Shown here: piece after piece, positions 20,671 through 31,288 of the stretch | How positions within the stretch are numbered: the first letter of the stretch is position 1 | Layout of the letters: every line of letters begins with the position of its first letter | Source: Agrostemma githago | Taxonomy: Eukaryota; Streptophyta; Magnoliopsida; Caryophyllales; Caryophyllaceae | Assembly (NCBI GenBank): GCA_958450325.1 | Contig: OY288246.1 | Coordinates: 41,593,619 to 41,657,618 of the forward strand | Direction of reading: 5' to 3' | DNA: 64,000 nucleotides | The notes under the pieces: generated by a model | Databases searched by the model: none | Seen by the model: only the letters and a program-made list of their open reading frames with translations | What the model was told of the DNA's origin: nothing | Program-made: the position numbers and the translations under genes

Positions 20671-23156
20671 TGTAGACACCCACATTTGGCTGCTAGGTGT
20701 CTATAGCAATTTCCGAAAAACACACCCGATGATGATCGAACGCAAACGTGCTTCTACGCGCTCGAATATGGGCTCGAAACCGTTAGTTTCTGGCTTGGGC
20801 TTTTTACGGAGTACAAATCTCACAAAACCGACCTCAAATTCAAGCCCAGCGGGTCATTTCCAATCAAATAAGACTAATTTGGGTCAAAACCGACACCGAA
20901 AATAAAACCGTCTTTTAGCGACCGGGTCAAACCCTGGTCAAAGTCGTTTCCGAGACACAAAATAAGCCATGCAAAATATTAAGAATCCAACCCAAACACA
21001 AAATCCATCAAAATCCGGCCCGCCTTATCCACTCGACCGAGTGCCATCCCACTCAATCGAGTGGGCCTTTAACAGGCCTGCTTCTAACACCCCATTGGGC
21101 CACTCGATCGAGTCAGCAGGGGCACTCGATCGAGTAGTCCTAGGTAGGGTGATGGGGAATTCTTATAAATACCCCATTTTGCATGTAACTCAAACACACT
21201 TACCCTAATCAACACATCTTTTACAACCCTAATTACTACCCCTTCTTCAACCTAAACCCTAGCATCTAGGAAACCTTAACCCTAAACCACCATAACTCCA
21301 TCTACATACACCTCGATACTCTCGTGCTCAAGCCACAACTAAAGGAGTCCCGTCCGAGAATACAAAACATGTAGGTTGAGGGTGCAAAAATCCTGATCTC
21401 TCTTCTCTTCTCCTCTCTACTTCCCGTCTTCTTCGTTTTTTTCTATTTTTCTTCTCGTATCTAATATCGCTAATATTACTAGTATTAAAACATTAAATTT
21501 CTCGCTAATTTCTGTCGAATACAAAGGATGACAGAATAAGGAAATCTGAATACAAGGGTGTTTCACCCGATGTGGCCGGTCGCTTATCCCGACACCCCGA
21601 GTATTTGATTGTTGAAGCGGGTCAACATCAACAATAGTGTTTTTTATTTTGTCGCGTCGTTAGTCACGTTTTTGCGTCATCATCGTCATCATTAATATCG
21701 CATACATCGATTTATAAAACTACTTCAAATCAAGTACTTTTATTTAAGTTAAGTCGAAACCCGTTGATGCGGATCCGACATCACATAATCCACAAGGATT
21801 CATTACGATGTCGAGATGCGGAGGGAATCAAGTCCTTTTTAATTCAAGCAAGTATAAAGTATCGTTCTTTGGATTCGATACCCACTCAATAGTCGAATAT
21901 CGTATCTAAACGAATTAGTCAATAAATTCAACTAACACGAATTCGTTGATGCTAAAATAGTTGTCACATAATTCGAAAGAATCAATTATGACACTATAAA
22001 CACGGAGATAATTTATTTCGTTTTAGTTTAATTTAAACGACTTACAACTTTTTTTCTAGATTTCGCTCTAAATATTCGATATTGACTCCATAATCAAACA
22101 TCGGATACGACACGTATCAAAATTCGAATCGAGCACAAATCATACAATATTTCTGCCCGATTTGCCAAAGATAGCGATTTACCAAAATCAAAAAGCAATT
22201 TCGAAATCTATGACAAATTGCGAAACGAATCCTAGTTCGTACAGGGGGCACTCGATCGAGTGCCTAGCCCACTCGATCGAGTGGCACCCCAAAACCGAGG
22301 CAGAATGACTTTTTGAGGACCACTCGGTCGAGTCTCTCAATGACTCGATTGAGTGGCGACCTACTCGGTCGAGTCCCTTAATGACTTGGTCGAGTAATAA
22401 CTCATATTCTGGGCAGAAGCGTTTTTTGAGGTACACTCGGTCGAGTCCCTCAATGACTCGGTCGAGTGTCCCTTTATCACGTCAAACCGTGAGTCCCACA
22501 ACGTCTTTCGAGTCTCGATAATATTTTTTTTATGACTTCGGTCAACACATGTCAAGTCAATCACGTGCAATATTACTTTCCAAAATCATGCATCGTGTCG
22601 TTTACGTCATTCTATAGCATTTTTTATTATTTGCAAACCGTTATTATCGTTATCATCGTTACTAACACGTTTATTCCTATTTTGGTATTTTACTTCCGTT
22701 ATTCGTTTTATTGTACTAAAATGAATCTCGCGTGCTAAATACAAAATTGACGTTAATTTAGATGCATTAAATCGACTTAGCAACTTATTCAAATCATCGC
22801 ATGTTTAGGTAAAACATTGTTTGCACGCATATCATTCAATCGAATTACTAACGCGCGTATTTTAAAATCAAACGATATCTTAGTAGAGGCCGCTAAGTGC
22901 GGGCGGGGTTAGGTGTTCTTTGTGAACTTCCCAGCACGTACCCTCACCCCTTACTTAGAACCTTGGTTTCCGGATGCCCGAAACCGTTGGCGCACGAGAG
23001 TCATTCAATACACGATATCCGATAATGTCGGCATCGGTATCAAGATGCAAAGGGACGAACCCAATAAACACTGACATCCGAATGGGCCATACTTTGTGCA
23101 TGGCCCACTAAGATATAGAGTGGGTTCGAACGGGCCCGAACTCCCACAAAGTTCAG
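20671..23156 (+). repeat. P1 3' LTR (copy b)
   Basis: This LTR-like block of about 2.5 kb starts TGTAGACACC after the polypurine tract. The end is set by the primer-binding-like TGGCGACTCCAC at 23157-23168. Its last 300 bases (about 22880-23155) are the reverse complement of the early part of copies a and d. Palindromes of the CACTCGATCGAGTG type cluster at about 21030-21137 and 22246-22470. A 3' LTR should not be followed by a primer-binding site, so the element may continue into a second internal region (tandem LTR arrangement). Confidence 0.6.
21162..21175 (+). promoter_or_regulatory. TATA box of P1 LTR
   Basis: CTTATAAATACCCC, about 25 bases downstream of the last palindrome of the cluster at 21030-21137. 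Confidence 0.6.
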
Positions 23157-23268
23157 TGGCGACTCCACTTCGTTTTAAATTTCAATTCAATCCGTCTCAC
23201 ATGAGATTCATTCGCCTCCCCAAACCCGCCTGTGGCCGCATCGGGGTGGACCTATGTCATGTCCACAG
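23157..23268 (+). other. Primer-binding-like site and start of a leader
   Basis: TGGCGACTCCAC (23157-23168) is followed by about 100 bases of leader-like text, then the join to LTR copy c. The same TGGCGACTCC motif, on the minus strand, borders copies a, d and f (one base altered in copy d). Confidence 0.45.
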
Positions 23269-23270
23269 AC

Positions 23271-24289
23271 ACAATGCGTAGATGGTTGAGAATGGATCTC
23301 GGAACTACTCGGGTTTCGTTAAGGTGTTTTAGTGCTTATGGTTGAAGTTGAGGACGTTACGTGTTTTTAGGTCGTGTCATGGACCTAGCGTCCATGCTAA
23401 TCGGACTTGACATTATCGAAGTGCATAATAAAAGTACGAAAATGTAAAGTTTTGTTTAGATGACAACCTAGTGACGATTCGACTTTCAGGCGGATCCTCC
23501 TAGCTTGTCCTGCGATGAATGAATTCGGCAGAGCTTTGCTACTATAGTTGATTCTGCGGTGAATCCGGCAGAGCTTCGCTACTATGCTCGGAGTTGGCTA
23601 GTCTTGCGCAAGTGCTCCTCGGTTCAAGTGGAGTCCTTGAGAAATGAGGAGTAGCATCGATTCGCTTATCGGGACATCGATCGAATGGACCGTACTTAGT
23701 GTCGGAGTGCGACCTAAGTTAGAGAAGAAGAGGGGGAGAGCGAATTGTGAGAGAAGTGGTTCACGAATTCGTAAGTTGTGTGTTGAAATGAATGAAGTGA
23801 GGGGGTATTTATAGTTGTTCGCGCAGTTCAAATCGACCTCTAGGACGTTTGAGCTCTGGCACACTAGAACTCAGTCGCCTGGTGTCATGTGCATGAAGAC
23901 TGGGACACCTGGTGTGAGGCGCATGGATTTTTGAAGATTCAATTTTGAAACTTTCCAAAACGGAGAAGATGCGTATATTGACGTTTGCTTGGGGATTAAA
24001 AACTCCCGCTAACCCTAGCGCGTCGAGCGCCGGGTGGGCCTCGGGCGCATGTCTCGAGGTTTGCTCGGCCCGACGCATTAACTCAGGTTTGACTTTGCAT
24101 ATTTCGGGAACGTTCGGGGTCCCTGTGTTGGAATTGACTCTATTTAGTGTCGACGCGACCGTAATGACACGACCAAGGCTGTCTTGACTATCTAAAACAT
24201 CGTAATTTCACGTCGCGTTGCATTTTGATCATCATCGGGTGTTTGTTAGGTACCCCTGTAGCCACCAGGTCAAAATTTGGGTGTCTACA
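23271..24289 (-). repeat. Tat LTR fragment (copy c), minus orientation
   Basis: It matches about 1290-2373 of copy a and 26020-27062 of copy d, and ends GGTGTCTACA at 24280-24289. The other half of the LTR is missing, and the left join at about 23270 shows no target duplication. A TATA box (minus strand CTATAAATAC) is at 23805-23814. An imperfect palindromic GC-rich block follows at about 23830-23930. Confidence 0.65.
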
Positions 24290-25195
24290 AAACCACGACA
24301 ACATATTCAACTACACCAAATCCCGTTCTCGAAAAAGTCATTTACAAAAAACATTTTAGGGCCGACCATGTCGTTTCCAAAATCAATGCTTTTCAAACCC
24401 ATTGTAGTACCGTTACTCTGGTCAAATTTACATTCACGATTTTTCAAAAAAAATCCATTTTTAGCGCCGTTACTCTGGCCAAATTCACACCCACCTTTTT
24501 CAAAACCAATTTTAGCGCCGTTATGCTGGCCAAATCAAAACTTACCATTTTCAAAACATTTTTACATATACCGTTACTATCGCAAAAATTTGAATAAATG
24601 GAATCAAGGCATTTAGCACGGTTAATTCTCCTTTTTCAGAAACCCCTTTCAAAACACCGCTACTACCGCCTAAATTCCCGTAACGAGAATCTAGCTACAC
24701 AACGCGGTTGAACTTTCATTTTAATTGCCACCATGGCCATCACGTTTTCTCAAAAATGCCTTTTACATCGCGAACGTTGAACTTCTAATTAATAGAGGTC
24801 TCGGTAACAACGCAACCCGACAATTTTCACATCTTTCCAAAAAATGGTTTTCCTACACCATCATTTTACAAAATTGTAATTTCACGCCGTTGCTACCATC
24901 AATTTTTTTACTCATGAACTCTTGACACCTACATGGCAACACTTTCCGACATATCGAAACAATATCATCTAACTGTTGTAATGTCGATTTCAAAACTCTC
25001 ACTTTCTAAAACTCACTTATCAAATCGCCCATCCATTTTCAAAAACATTAAAATCCTTTGATTCTGAGCCGGGATCGAGATCAACTTCTTACGTCGTACA
25101 ACCGTGTGCTTAGCTGTCTTTGCTAATTGCTAAAATCACCTTTGTCCGAGGTTTTACATTCTGTGCCATCTCATCTTAAGAGTCCTTTCTAAATT
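24290..25195 (+). other. Tat leader fragment, plus orientation
   Basis: The text at about 25060-25190 is the reverse complement of 63046-63180 and similar to 38870-39000 inverted, so this is Tat leader in the orientation of P1. An imperfect repeat of about 60 bases built on GCCGTTACTCTGGCCAAATT occurs three times at about 24405-24560. No coding region is convincing. Confidence 0.5.
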
Positions 25196-25233
25196 TAGTG
25201 AACCAAATTTGTTGCCAATTTGTGGTGTCGCCA

Positions 25234-27062
25234 TCGATTAATTTTGGGATACTCAGAAACCGTTCAAGTCAACTTTAATCCTTAACTGGCTCAAAGTTGA
25301 GTGACATGGGGACATAAAGATAAAAAATTGTACCCTTAAGCATTTCATGTCTAGAATGACACTCATTGCCAATGGTTTCGGCCATCCAGAAACCGTAGAT
25401 TCTAAGTAAAGTGTGAGGGTACTTATTGAGAAGCCAATACCCGATAGACATCAACACCCAATCCCGCCCGCACGTAGCGGCCTCTACTAATTAATCGGTG
25501 GGCTGATAACTTCGTTCCTTAATTGTGGCAGAATTACGATAATATCCGTTATTTTAACCCTATGCCTTTGCTACGTCGGTTGTTTAAGGACAAGTAAGTT
25601 TCTTTCGTCGAAGTAATTGCTTTTTCATTCTTTGCATGCGATTTCACGTGACAAGCACGCCATGAAAAGATGCACGTAGGAGAGCAGAGAGTACTAGATA
25701 TTATTCGTATTAGCAATTCAGTTTTAACATGATAATAAGGATATTAGTCATTCTCGTGATACACCTTATCTCGTATTCTGCTAGAGGTGCGTCGGCTCGG
25801 TATTAATAAGGATGCGTCGAACCATGCGTGAGGGTGAGCATCGGGATTAATAGAGAATCCGACCACCACTTGCTCAATTTTAGTTTTGTTTACGTTTTGA
25901 ATTCCGTGTTAGGTGTTTTAGCATGCGATTATGGTCATAAAAGCAGTAAATCGGACGAAAGCTGTAAATGCGAAATGTAAGTAAAGCACATTGTGAGCAA
26001 TTGCACACTCATAGTGTACACTAAACGAGACACGATGCGTAGATGGTTGAGAACAAATCTCAGGACTACTCGGGTTTAGTTAAGGTGTTTTAGTGCTTAT
26101 GGTTAAATTTGTGGACGTTACGTATGTTTACAACGCGTCGTGGATCTAGTATCCACATGAGTCGGACTCAACTTTTTCGAAGTGCATAATTAAAAGTACG
26201 ATATGTAAAGTTGTGTTTAGATGACAACCTAGTGACGATACGACTTCTAGCGGCGGATCCTTCTAGCTTTCCTGCGATAATTCCGGCAGAGCTACGCTAC
26301 GGTGAGTCGAGGTGGCTATTCAAACATGGGTGCCCTTTTTTGTTCGTATCAAGCCACTGACTCGAGGAACTACGAAGAGTAGTGTTGATTCGCAAATTAG
26401 AGAGAAAACGATCGAGTGGATTGTGCCTAATGTCGGAGTGCGACGCTAAAGAAGAGCAAGGAGCTTGTAGAGAAGAGAAGGGAGATTGATCTGAATTGTG
26501 TGTTGAAATGAGCGGAGAAAGGGGGGTATTTATAGTTTTTCTCCTAATTCAAATCAAGGTCTTAGGGGACTGTTGGCGTGCGGCCCAGGATGGGGGCATC
26601 TGATGTGAGGCGTTTAGAATCTGAGGCGCCTAGACGGAGGCGATCGAAATATTGAAGATCAAATTTGAAAACTTTCCAAAGCGGAGATTATACGCAATCT
26701 TGGCGTTTCTTGGTCGTTAAGAGTTCTTCCCTTGACCTAGCGCGCATACAATGATGAGCCTCGAGCGCGCGTCTCGAGGCTCGCTCGGCCTGACGCGCTG
26801 GCTCGGGTTTGACTTTGCGTGTTTAGGGACCGATTCAGAGCCCTGGTGTCGGAGTTGACTCTAATTAGTATCGACAAGACCGTCGACACGACTAAGACCA
26901 TCTTGATGTTGAATTAATTATTTGCGAATAGTTATTTGATCCACTCTATAGAAAAACCATCTAAAACATCGTAAAATCGATCGTGTCGTGTTGCACTCCG
27001 ATCACCATCGGATGTTTGTTAGGCACTCCTATAGCCACCAGATCCAAATCTGGGTGTCTAAA
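25234..27062 (-). repeat. 3' LTR of M1 (copy d), minus orientation
   Basis: It is a close relative of copy a along its length, with a TATA box (minus strand CTATAAATAC) at 26526-26535. On the right, GGTGTCTA meets GACTCCCCCACTTT, the reverse complement of a polypurine tract, which identifies it as the 3' LTR of a minus-strand element. On the left is a primer-binding-like GTGGTGTCGCCA (25222-25233), one base different from the other copies, with about 25 further conserved bases (25196-25221). Confidence 0.7.
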
Positions 27063-27076
27063 GACTCCCCCACTTT
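27063..27076 (-). other. Polypurine tract of M1
   Basis: The minus strand reads AAAGTGGGGGAGTC directly before the LTR. The flanking text to about 27250 matches the region upstream of the P1 tract inverted. Confidence 0.75.
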
Positions 27077-27367
27077 GACTGAGGCTTGGATAAGGCAAAA
27101 GTCAAAGTATAGCCGCCCAGGTCAATCGAGGATTAAAACCTGGTGGCTGTCCGCTCGGGTTTTTTTTAAGTCCGTTAGACTACATACTAGGACTCGTCAG
27201 CCAAGGTTTAGAAATCATACCTACCCTCCTCGCCTGCAGTTGTTTGCTGAAGCTCTGGTCTTGTGTTTCCTTGTCTCGCTTTGGGTTTGTGGGGCTATTG
27301 TAATTGATTAGTGTTTCAGTCTTTGACATGGACCTTTTACGAGTGACTTGGTTTTGATTTAATCCCT

Positions 27368-27580
27368 TGCGGATGGTTGCATTAAGTTTTAGATTTGACC
27401 CTCTCGGGTGGCTGCGTTGATTTTGGATTTATCCCTCCCGGGTGGCTGCGTTGATTTTAGATTTATCCCTCTCGGGTGGCTGCGTTGATTTTGGATTTAT
27501 CCCTCCCGGGTGGCTAGGTAGATTCTAGATTTATTCCTCTCAGGTGGCTGCCTTGGTTTTAGATTTCATCTCTTTGGAAC
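27368..27580. repeat. 34-bp tandem repeat, about six units
   Basis: The unit starts GTGGCTGCGTTGATTTTGGA and ends CTCCCGG. The middle three or four units are nearly identical and the outer ones diverged. It lies between the polypurine tract and the next array, in the part of Tat elements where minisatellites often arise. Confidence 0.8.
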
Positions 27581-28300
27581 AGAATCTTGTCTATTCCTGG
27601 TCTTTCTTCGAGATAGTTTCCGACTATCTCAGGCCTATTCTTTGGAACAGATATTTGTTCCTGGTCTTTTTCTTTCTTTGGGATAGTTTTCGATTATCTC
27701 TGGACTATTCTTTGGGATGGATCTTTGTCCCTGGTCTTTTGCTTTCTTTGGGATAATTTCCGACTATTCTTGGACTTTTGCTTACTTTGGGATAGTTTCC
27801 GACTATCACTGGACTTTTGCTTTCTTTGGGATAGTTTGCGACTATCCTTGGACTATTTTTTGGGACGGATCTTTGTCCCTGAACTTTTTCTTTCTTTGGG
27901 ATAGTTTCCGATTATCGCCAGACTTTTTGCTTACTTTGGGATAGTTTCCGACTATCTCTGGACTTTTGCTTTCTTTGGAATAGTTTCCGACTATCCCTGG
28001 ACTATTCTTTAGGACAGATCTTTTCCCTTGACTTTTACTTTCTTTGGGATAGTTTCCGACTATCCTTGGACTTTCGCTTACTTTGGATAGTGTCCGACTA
28101 TCCCTGGGCTTTTGCTTTCTTTGAGAAAGTTTCCGACTATCCCTGGACTATTCTTTGGGACAGATCTTTGTCCCTGGTCTTTTGCTTTCTTTGGGATAAT
28201 TTCCGACTATCTCTGGACTTTTGCTTTTTTGGGATAGTTTTCGACTATCCACGGACTATTCTTTGAGACAGATCTTTGTCCATGGACTTTTGCTCTTTTT
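27581..28300. repeat. Array of GATAGTTTCCGACTATC palindrome units
   Basis: Roughly a dozen units, usually about 50-60 bases apart, contain GGGATAGTTTCCGACTATC, an imperfect hairpin (GATAG pairing with CTATC). A second motif, GGACAGATCTTTGTCCCTGG, also a hairpin, recurs about five times. The array ends where LINE sequence begins at about 28306. It keeps open frames in places, which I regard as a by-product of the repeat. Confidence 0.75.
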
Positions 28301-28305
28301 TTTGG

Positions 28306-28860
28306 TGGAAATGTGAGGCATATTATATCAAAAAAACAGTCACAATTACATAAAAATTGTACATTCTAAGGATTAAAACACCCCATAGAAGGATGTTCAT
28401 CCTTAGCCAAAAGAGCACTAATTATGTCAACTTCAGCTTGCTTGATGTATGGGTTCTGCAGTACCCCTTCTAGTCTTGTTTTGATTTCAATCTTCAATGA
28501 ACTGGGTACTTTACCCGGGTCTATCAGGTATCCTTCAAGTCGAGCCTTGTTTCTTATCATCCAATTGCTATGATGGTAAGCATTCATTGTCATAGCTATA
28601 CTTCTGCCAGTAAGGTCATCAGAAACCTGAAAATCAGGTGGGAAAGAACACCCTAGCCATTGTTCCAGCCTGGATCTAATCATACTGCTGTACACACAAG
28701 TGGAGGTGATGTGTTGTACAGATTCAACAGCTTCATTGCATAGGCAACAAATATCATCAGAACAGCAGCAAATTCTCATCAGCTGAGCATAATGAGCATA
28801 ATCCATGTGATAATGGCATGCTTGGGGACATTCCAATTATTCCAAACCAGCTGATACCAA
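28306..28860 (-). pseudogene. LINE 3' end, minus strand (zf-RVT)
   Basis: On the minus strand this encodes the C-terminus of a LINE ORF2 (28836-28366) with CCCSDDICCLCNEAVESVQH and TSTCVYS, the zf-RVT zinc domain. It is followed by a short 3' UTR and a tail that appears as a T-run at about 28306-28313. The element is 5'-truncated. It faces a second LINE 3' end on the plus strand. It belongs to a different LINE family from that at 3785-8560. Confidence 0.75.
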
Positions 28861-29107
28861 TCAATTTTAGGGTGTGTTTCAGAGACTGGACTACAAGTTC
28901 AGTGAAGATTGAAATCAAAACAAGACTACAAGGGGTGTTGCGAAACCCACACATCAAGCAAGCCGAAGTTGACATAAATTAGTGCTCTTTTGGCTAAGGA
29001 TTATCATCCTTCTATGGGGTGTTTTAATCCTTAGAATGTACAGTTTTTATGTAATTGTGACTGTTTTTTTTAATATAATATACCTCACATTTCCATCAAA
29101 AAAATAA
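28861..29107 (+). mobile_element. LINE 3' end, plus strand
   Basis: The sequence from about 28900 to 29100 is the near reverse complement of 28310-28530: the same ORF2 end, stop region, 3' UTR and CACATTTCCATC, then an A-run at about 29098-29104. With the fragment at 28306-28860 it makes an inverted pair with tails facing outward. Confidence 0.7.
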
Positions 29108-29880
29108 ATAAGAACAACAAGCTAGAAAAATTCATACTAAAAATGAGAAGGAAATGAAATCAACCACAATAATAGAGAAAATAAAACCAAGCACAAAATC
29201 TACCAAGAAAAACAAGAACAAAGCAAGAAAATACTAAGAAAAATAATAGACTAAGGAAGAAACTAGAGGATAAACTAACTAGAAGAGGGAGAAAAAGAAG
29301 AAAGTACCAACAATGGAGGAATCTCAAGAAAAGAAGATGAAGATTAACATAAATATGAAACTTTAAAGAAGAAATACAAGAACTTTTGTCACCAAGCCCT
29401 TGCAAAACTTCAATCTTCTAATTAGATCTAAAAACTAAACTAATATTCTTACTAGATTAGAATGATAAGAGTAGTGTATGCTACGGAGAGTTTTCTAAGA
29501 TCTAATGAAGTATAAGATGGAGGGTTGTTTTTTTGGTGTGATGTGAGATTTTATTCCAATCATGAAATTTTTACAAGCATGTACGATGGAGGGTTGTTAG
29601 ATATCTAGGGTTAACCATATATACAAATTCTTAAATGGGTCATAAAACAAAGCCCAATTCTATTTTTTTGCCCTTGAGCTGAAACTTTGCCCTATGGATC
29701 TACAGTGGGTGAAGTTTTGCCCAGCGGATTCTCTCCAATATGACCGAAATACCGTCGGGCGAAGTTTCACACGGTGAGATATTTTTTCGAAATGACGATC
29801 TGGCGAGGAAAGACCGTCCAGTGGAGTTTCGCCTGGTGAAAAATCTGACCAAAAACTCAAAACTCTTGTAGTTTCTTCGG
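29108..29880 (-). repeat. Athila LTR fragment, minus orientation
   Basis: Read on the minus strand, the text from about 29640 leftward resembles 61440-61660 of the plus-strand Athila LTR: GGGCTTTG, then a TATATA box, then matching downstream text. The palindromic GGGCGAA / TTCGCC-type motifs at 29660-29870 sit upstream of that TATA box, as in the other copy. A 55-base LINE tail interrupts it at 29530-29584. It ends at the join to Tat LTR copy e. Confidence 0.6.
29530..29584 (-). mobile_element. Very short 5'-truncated LINE insertion (55 bp)
   Basis: The 14-base sequence GATGGAGGGTTGTT is exactly duplicated at 29516-29529 and 29585-29598. Between the copies the minus strand reads about 48 bases of LINE-like 3' UTR ending CACATCACACC and a short A-run. 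This is the signature of target-primed reverse transcription that stopped almost at once. Confidence 0.75.
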
Positions 29881-30206
29881 TGTTAAGGTTTCCCGCGGCT
29901 TGACCTAGCGCCGTGGGTTTAGTGGGCCTCGGGTGTTCATCCCGAGGTTCGCTTGACACGGTGTTGACTCGGTTCGAGTTTCGGGGCCGACTCGGGGTCC
30001 CGGTGTCGGAATTAACTCTAATTAGTGTCTATGTGACCGTAACGACACGACTAAGGCTACCATCATATTATTTTTTAATTTTTCCGAGTAATTATTTGAT
30101 CCGTTCTATAGGAAAACTACCTACAACATCGCGAACCCGTGTCGCGTTGCAGTCCTATCGTCATCGGGTGTTTGTTGGGCACTTCTGCAGCCACCAAGTC
30201 GAAATT
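29881..30206 (-). repeat. Tat LTR fragment (copy e), minus orientation
   Basis: It is nearly identical to about 2035-2356 of copy a, but the terminal GGTGTCTACA is missing. The right join at about 30206 runs into a duplicated 38-base unit. The left join is to the Athila fragment. Confidence 0.65.
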
Positions 30207-31288
30207 GTTGTGCCTCCGGGATAACTCTGACCCCTGGGCAAAAATTGTTGTGCCTCCGGGATAACTCTAACCCTTGGGCAAAATTGCTGTTTGTTTATAC
30301 GTTTTAGTTAAATACTTGTTTTGTGAGTTTGTCTTAATTAATTTTGTTTTGAAGCTTGTCTTACTTTGTTTGGGTTGTTATCGCTTTTGTTTCGGTTTGT
30401 TTATGCATTTGAGATTTGTTTAGAGTCTATTTAGATTAGTTGGGTTTAGATTTGCTTTGTTACGCGTCCGGGTGCACCGTTTAGGTTAAGTGCGTTTCTT
30501 ATGCTTGTTTTATTGTCGAGAGTGTACTATCGATGTTGATTAGTAATCATTCCATTATTGTTGTTTGCTTGTCTTAGTAGGTGCATGTTTTATGTGTATC
30601 GAACTTTTTTGTTTTAGTCTATAATGGGCTGTTTCGATGCGCATCTGTCTGCGCCCTGATCTTCAGGCGCCCAGCCCCCGGCGTGCCAGGACTCAGACGC
30701 ATCCGCTGGTGCGGTCGGGTTTTCGTGGTCCGGGTCTGTTTAAGTAAACGAAAATTTGGACGATCGTTTCATTTTACAAAAATCGAACGCGTCGCCCCTT
30801 TCGCCTCAAGATTGATTCTTCGACTTTTCTCGCCAAACTTGTCTCGATTTTCTCTATTTGCGATGATGTTGACTCCGAGTTAGTGCTCTTTGCTCATTTA
30901 ATGTCGATTTAACTTGATTTGATTGATTATTTGTTTGTTTTGTTGAAAATCCTAGAAAATTGATTTGGGGTTTTTTTATCTACTAAGTTTCGATGCTTGT
31001 GCTCATTTTCATTGTTAAATTAAGGTTGATTAGAGCTTGTTGAAGTAGTTATAATCTTGATAAGGATGTTCGAGGTGCGACAATGGCCTTTTATAAGAAT
31101 GTGTTTGGAATGCTAGGGTTTAAGGATCGTTTCTCGATTATTCCCGCATTTGTTTTGCATAGTTTTGTTCAAATAGTGTTTATGAGGATGTGGGTAGCTC
31201 TCTTGTTAATTCTTATGGGCTAGGACGATCTTTAGGACCTTTCGTGAGGTTTTGTGTGTCTTAAGACGGACCAAAATGTGCCTTAACG
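30207..31288. other. Spacer upstream of the PMD gene
   Basis: It begins with a 38-39 base direct repeat (about 30204-30282, TTGTTGTGCCTCCGGGATAA...). The rest is T-rich with GC-rich islands at 30650-30730 and no convincing gene. TTTTATAAG at about 31091-31099 is a possible TATA box for the PMD gene, at low confidence. Confidence 0.35.

Larger units (their letters stand above)
8603..23156 (+). mobile_element. Ogre-like Tat retrotransposon P1
   Basis: This Ty3/gypsy Tat-lineage element reads gag, protease, reverse transcriptase, two RNase H modules, integrase, an antisense gene on the minus strand, polypurine tract and 3' LTR. The dual RNase H, long LTR and antisense gene are Tat hallmarks. 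Its 5' LTR is not in the window: the left side runs into Tat LTR copy a and the Athila solo LTR. Almost every coding module has stops or frameshifts, and a CACTA element sits in gag. The 3' LTR is 20671-23156. Confidence 0.75.

Noticed and set aside
22188..22570. Two minus-strand frames in the P1 LTR
   Set aside because: They translate the CACTCGATCGAGTG cluster and give repetitive Ser-Ile-Glu / Asp-Ser-Thr-Glu text.
27544..28266. Several plus-strand frames rich in Trp, Phe and Tyr
   Set aside because: They are translations of the hairpin minisatellite and share no domain with any protein I know.
30581..30883. Plus-strand frame of 100 codons before the PMD gene
   Set aside because: It has a Cys/Arg-rich low-complexity composition and no link to the PMD exons through a plausible splice.
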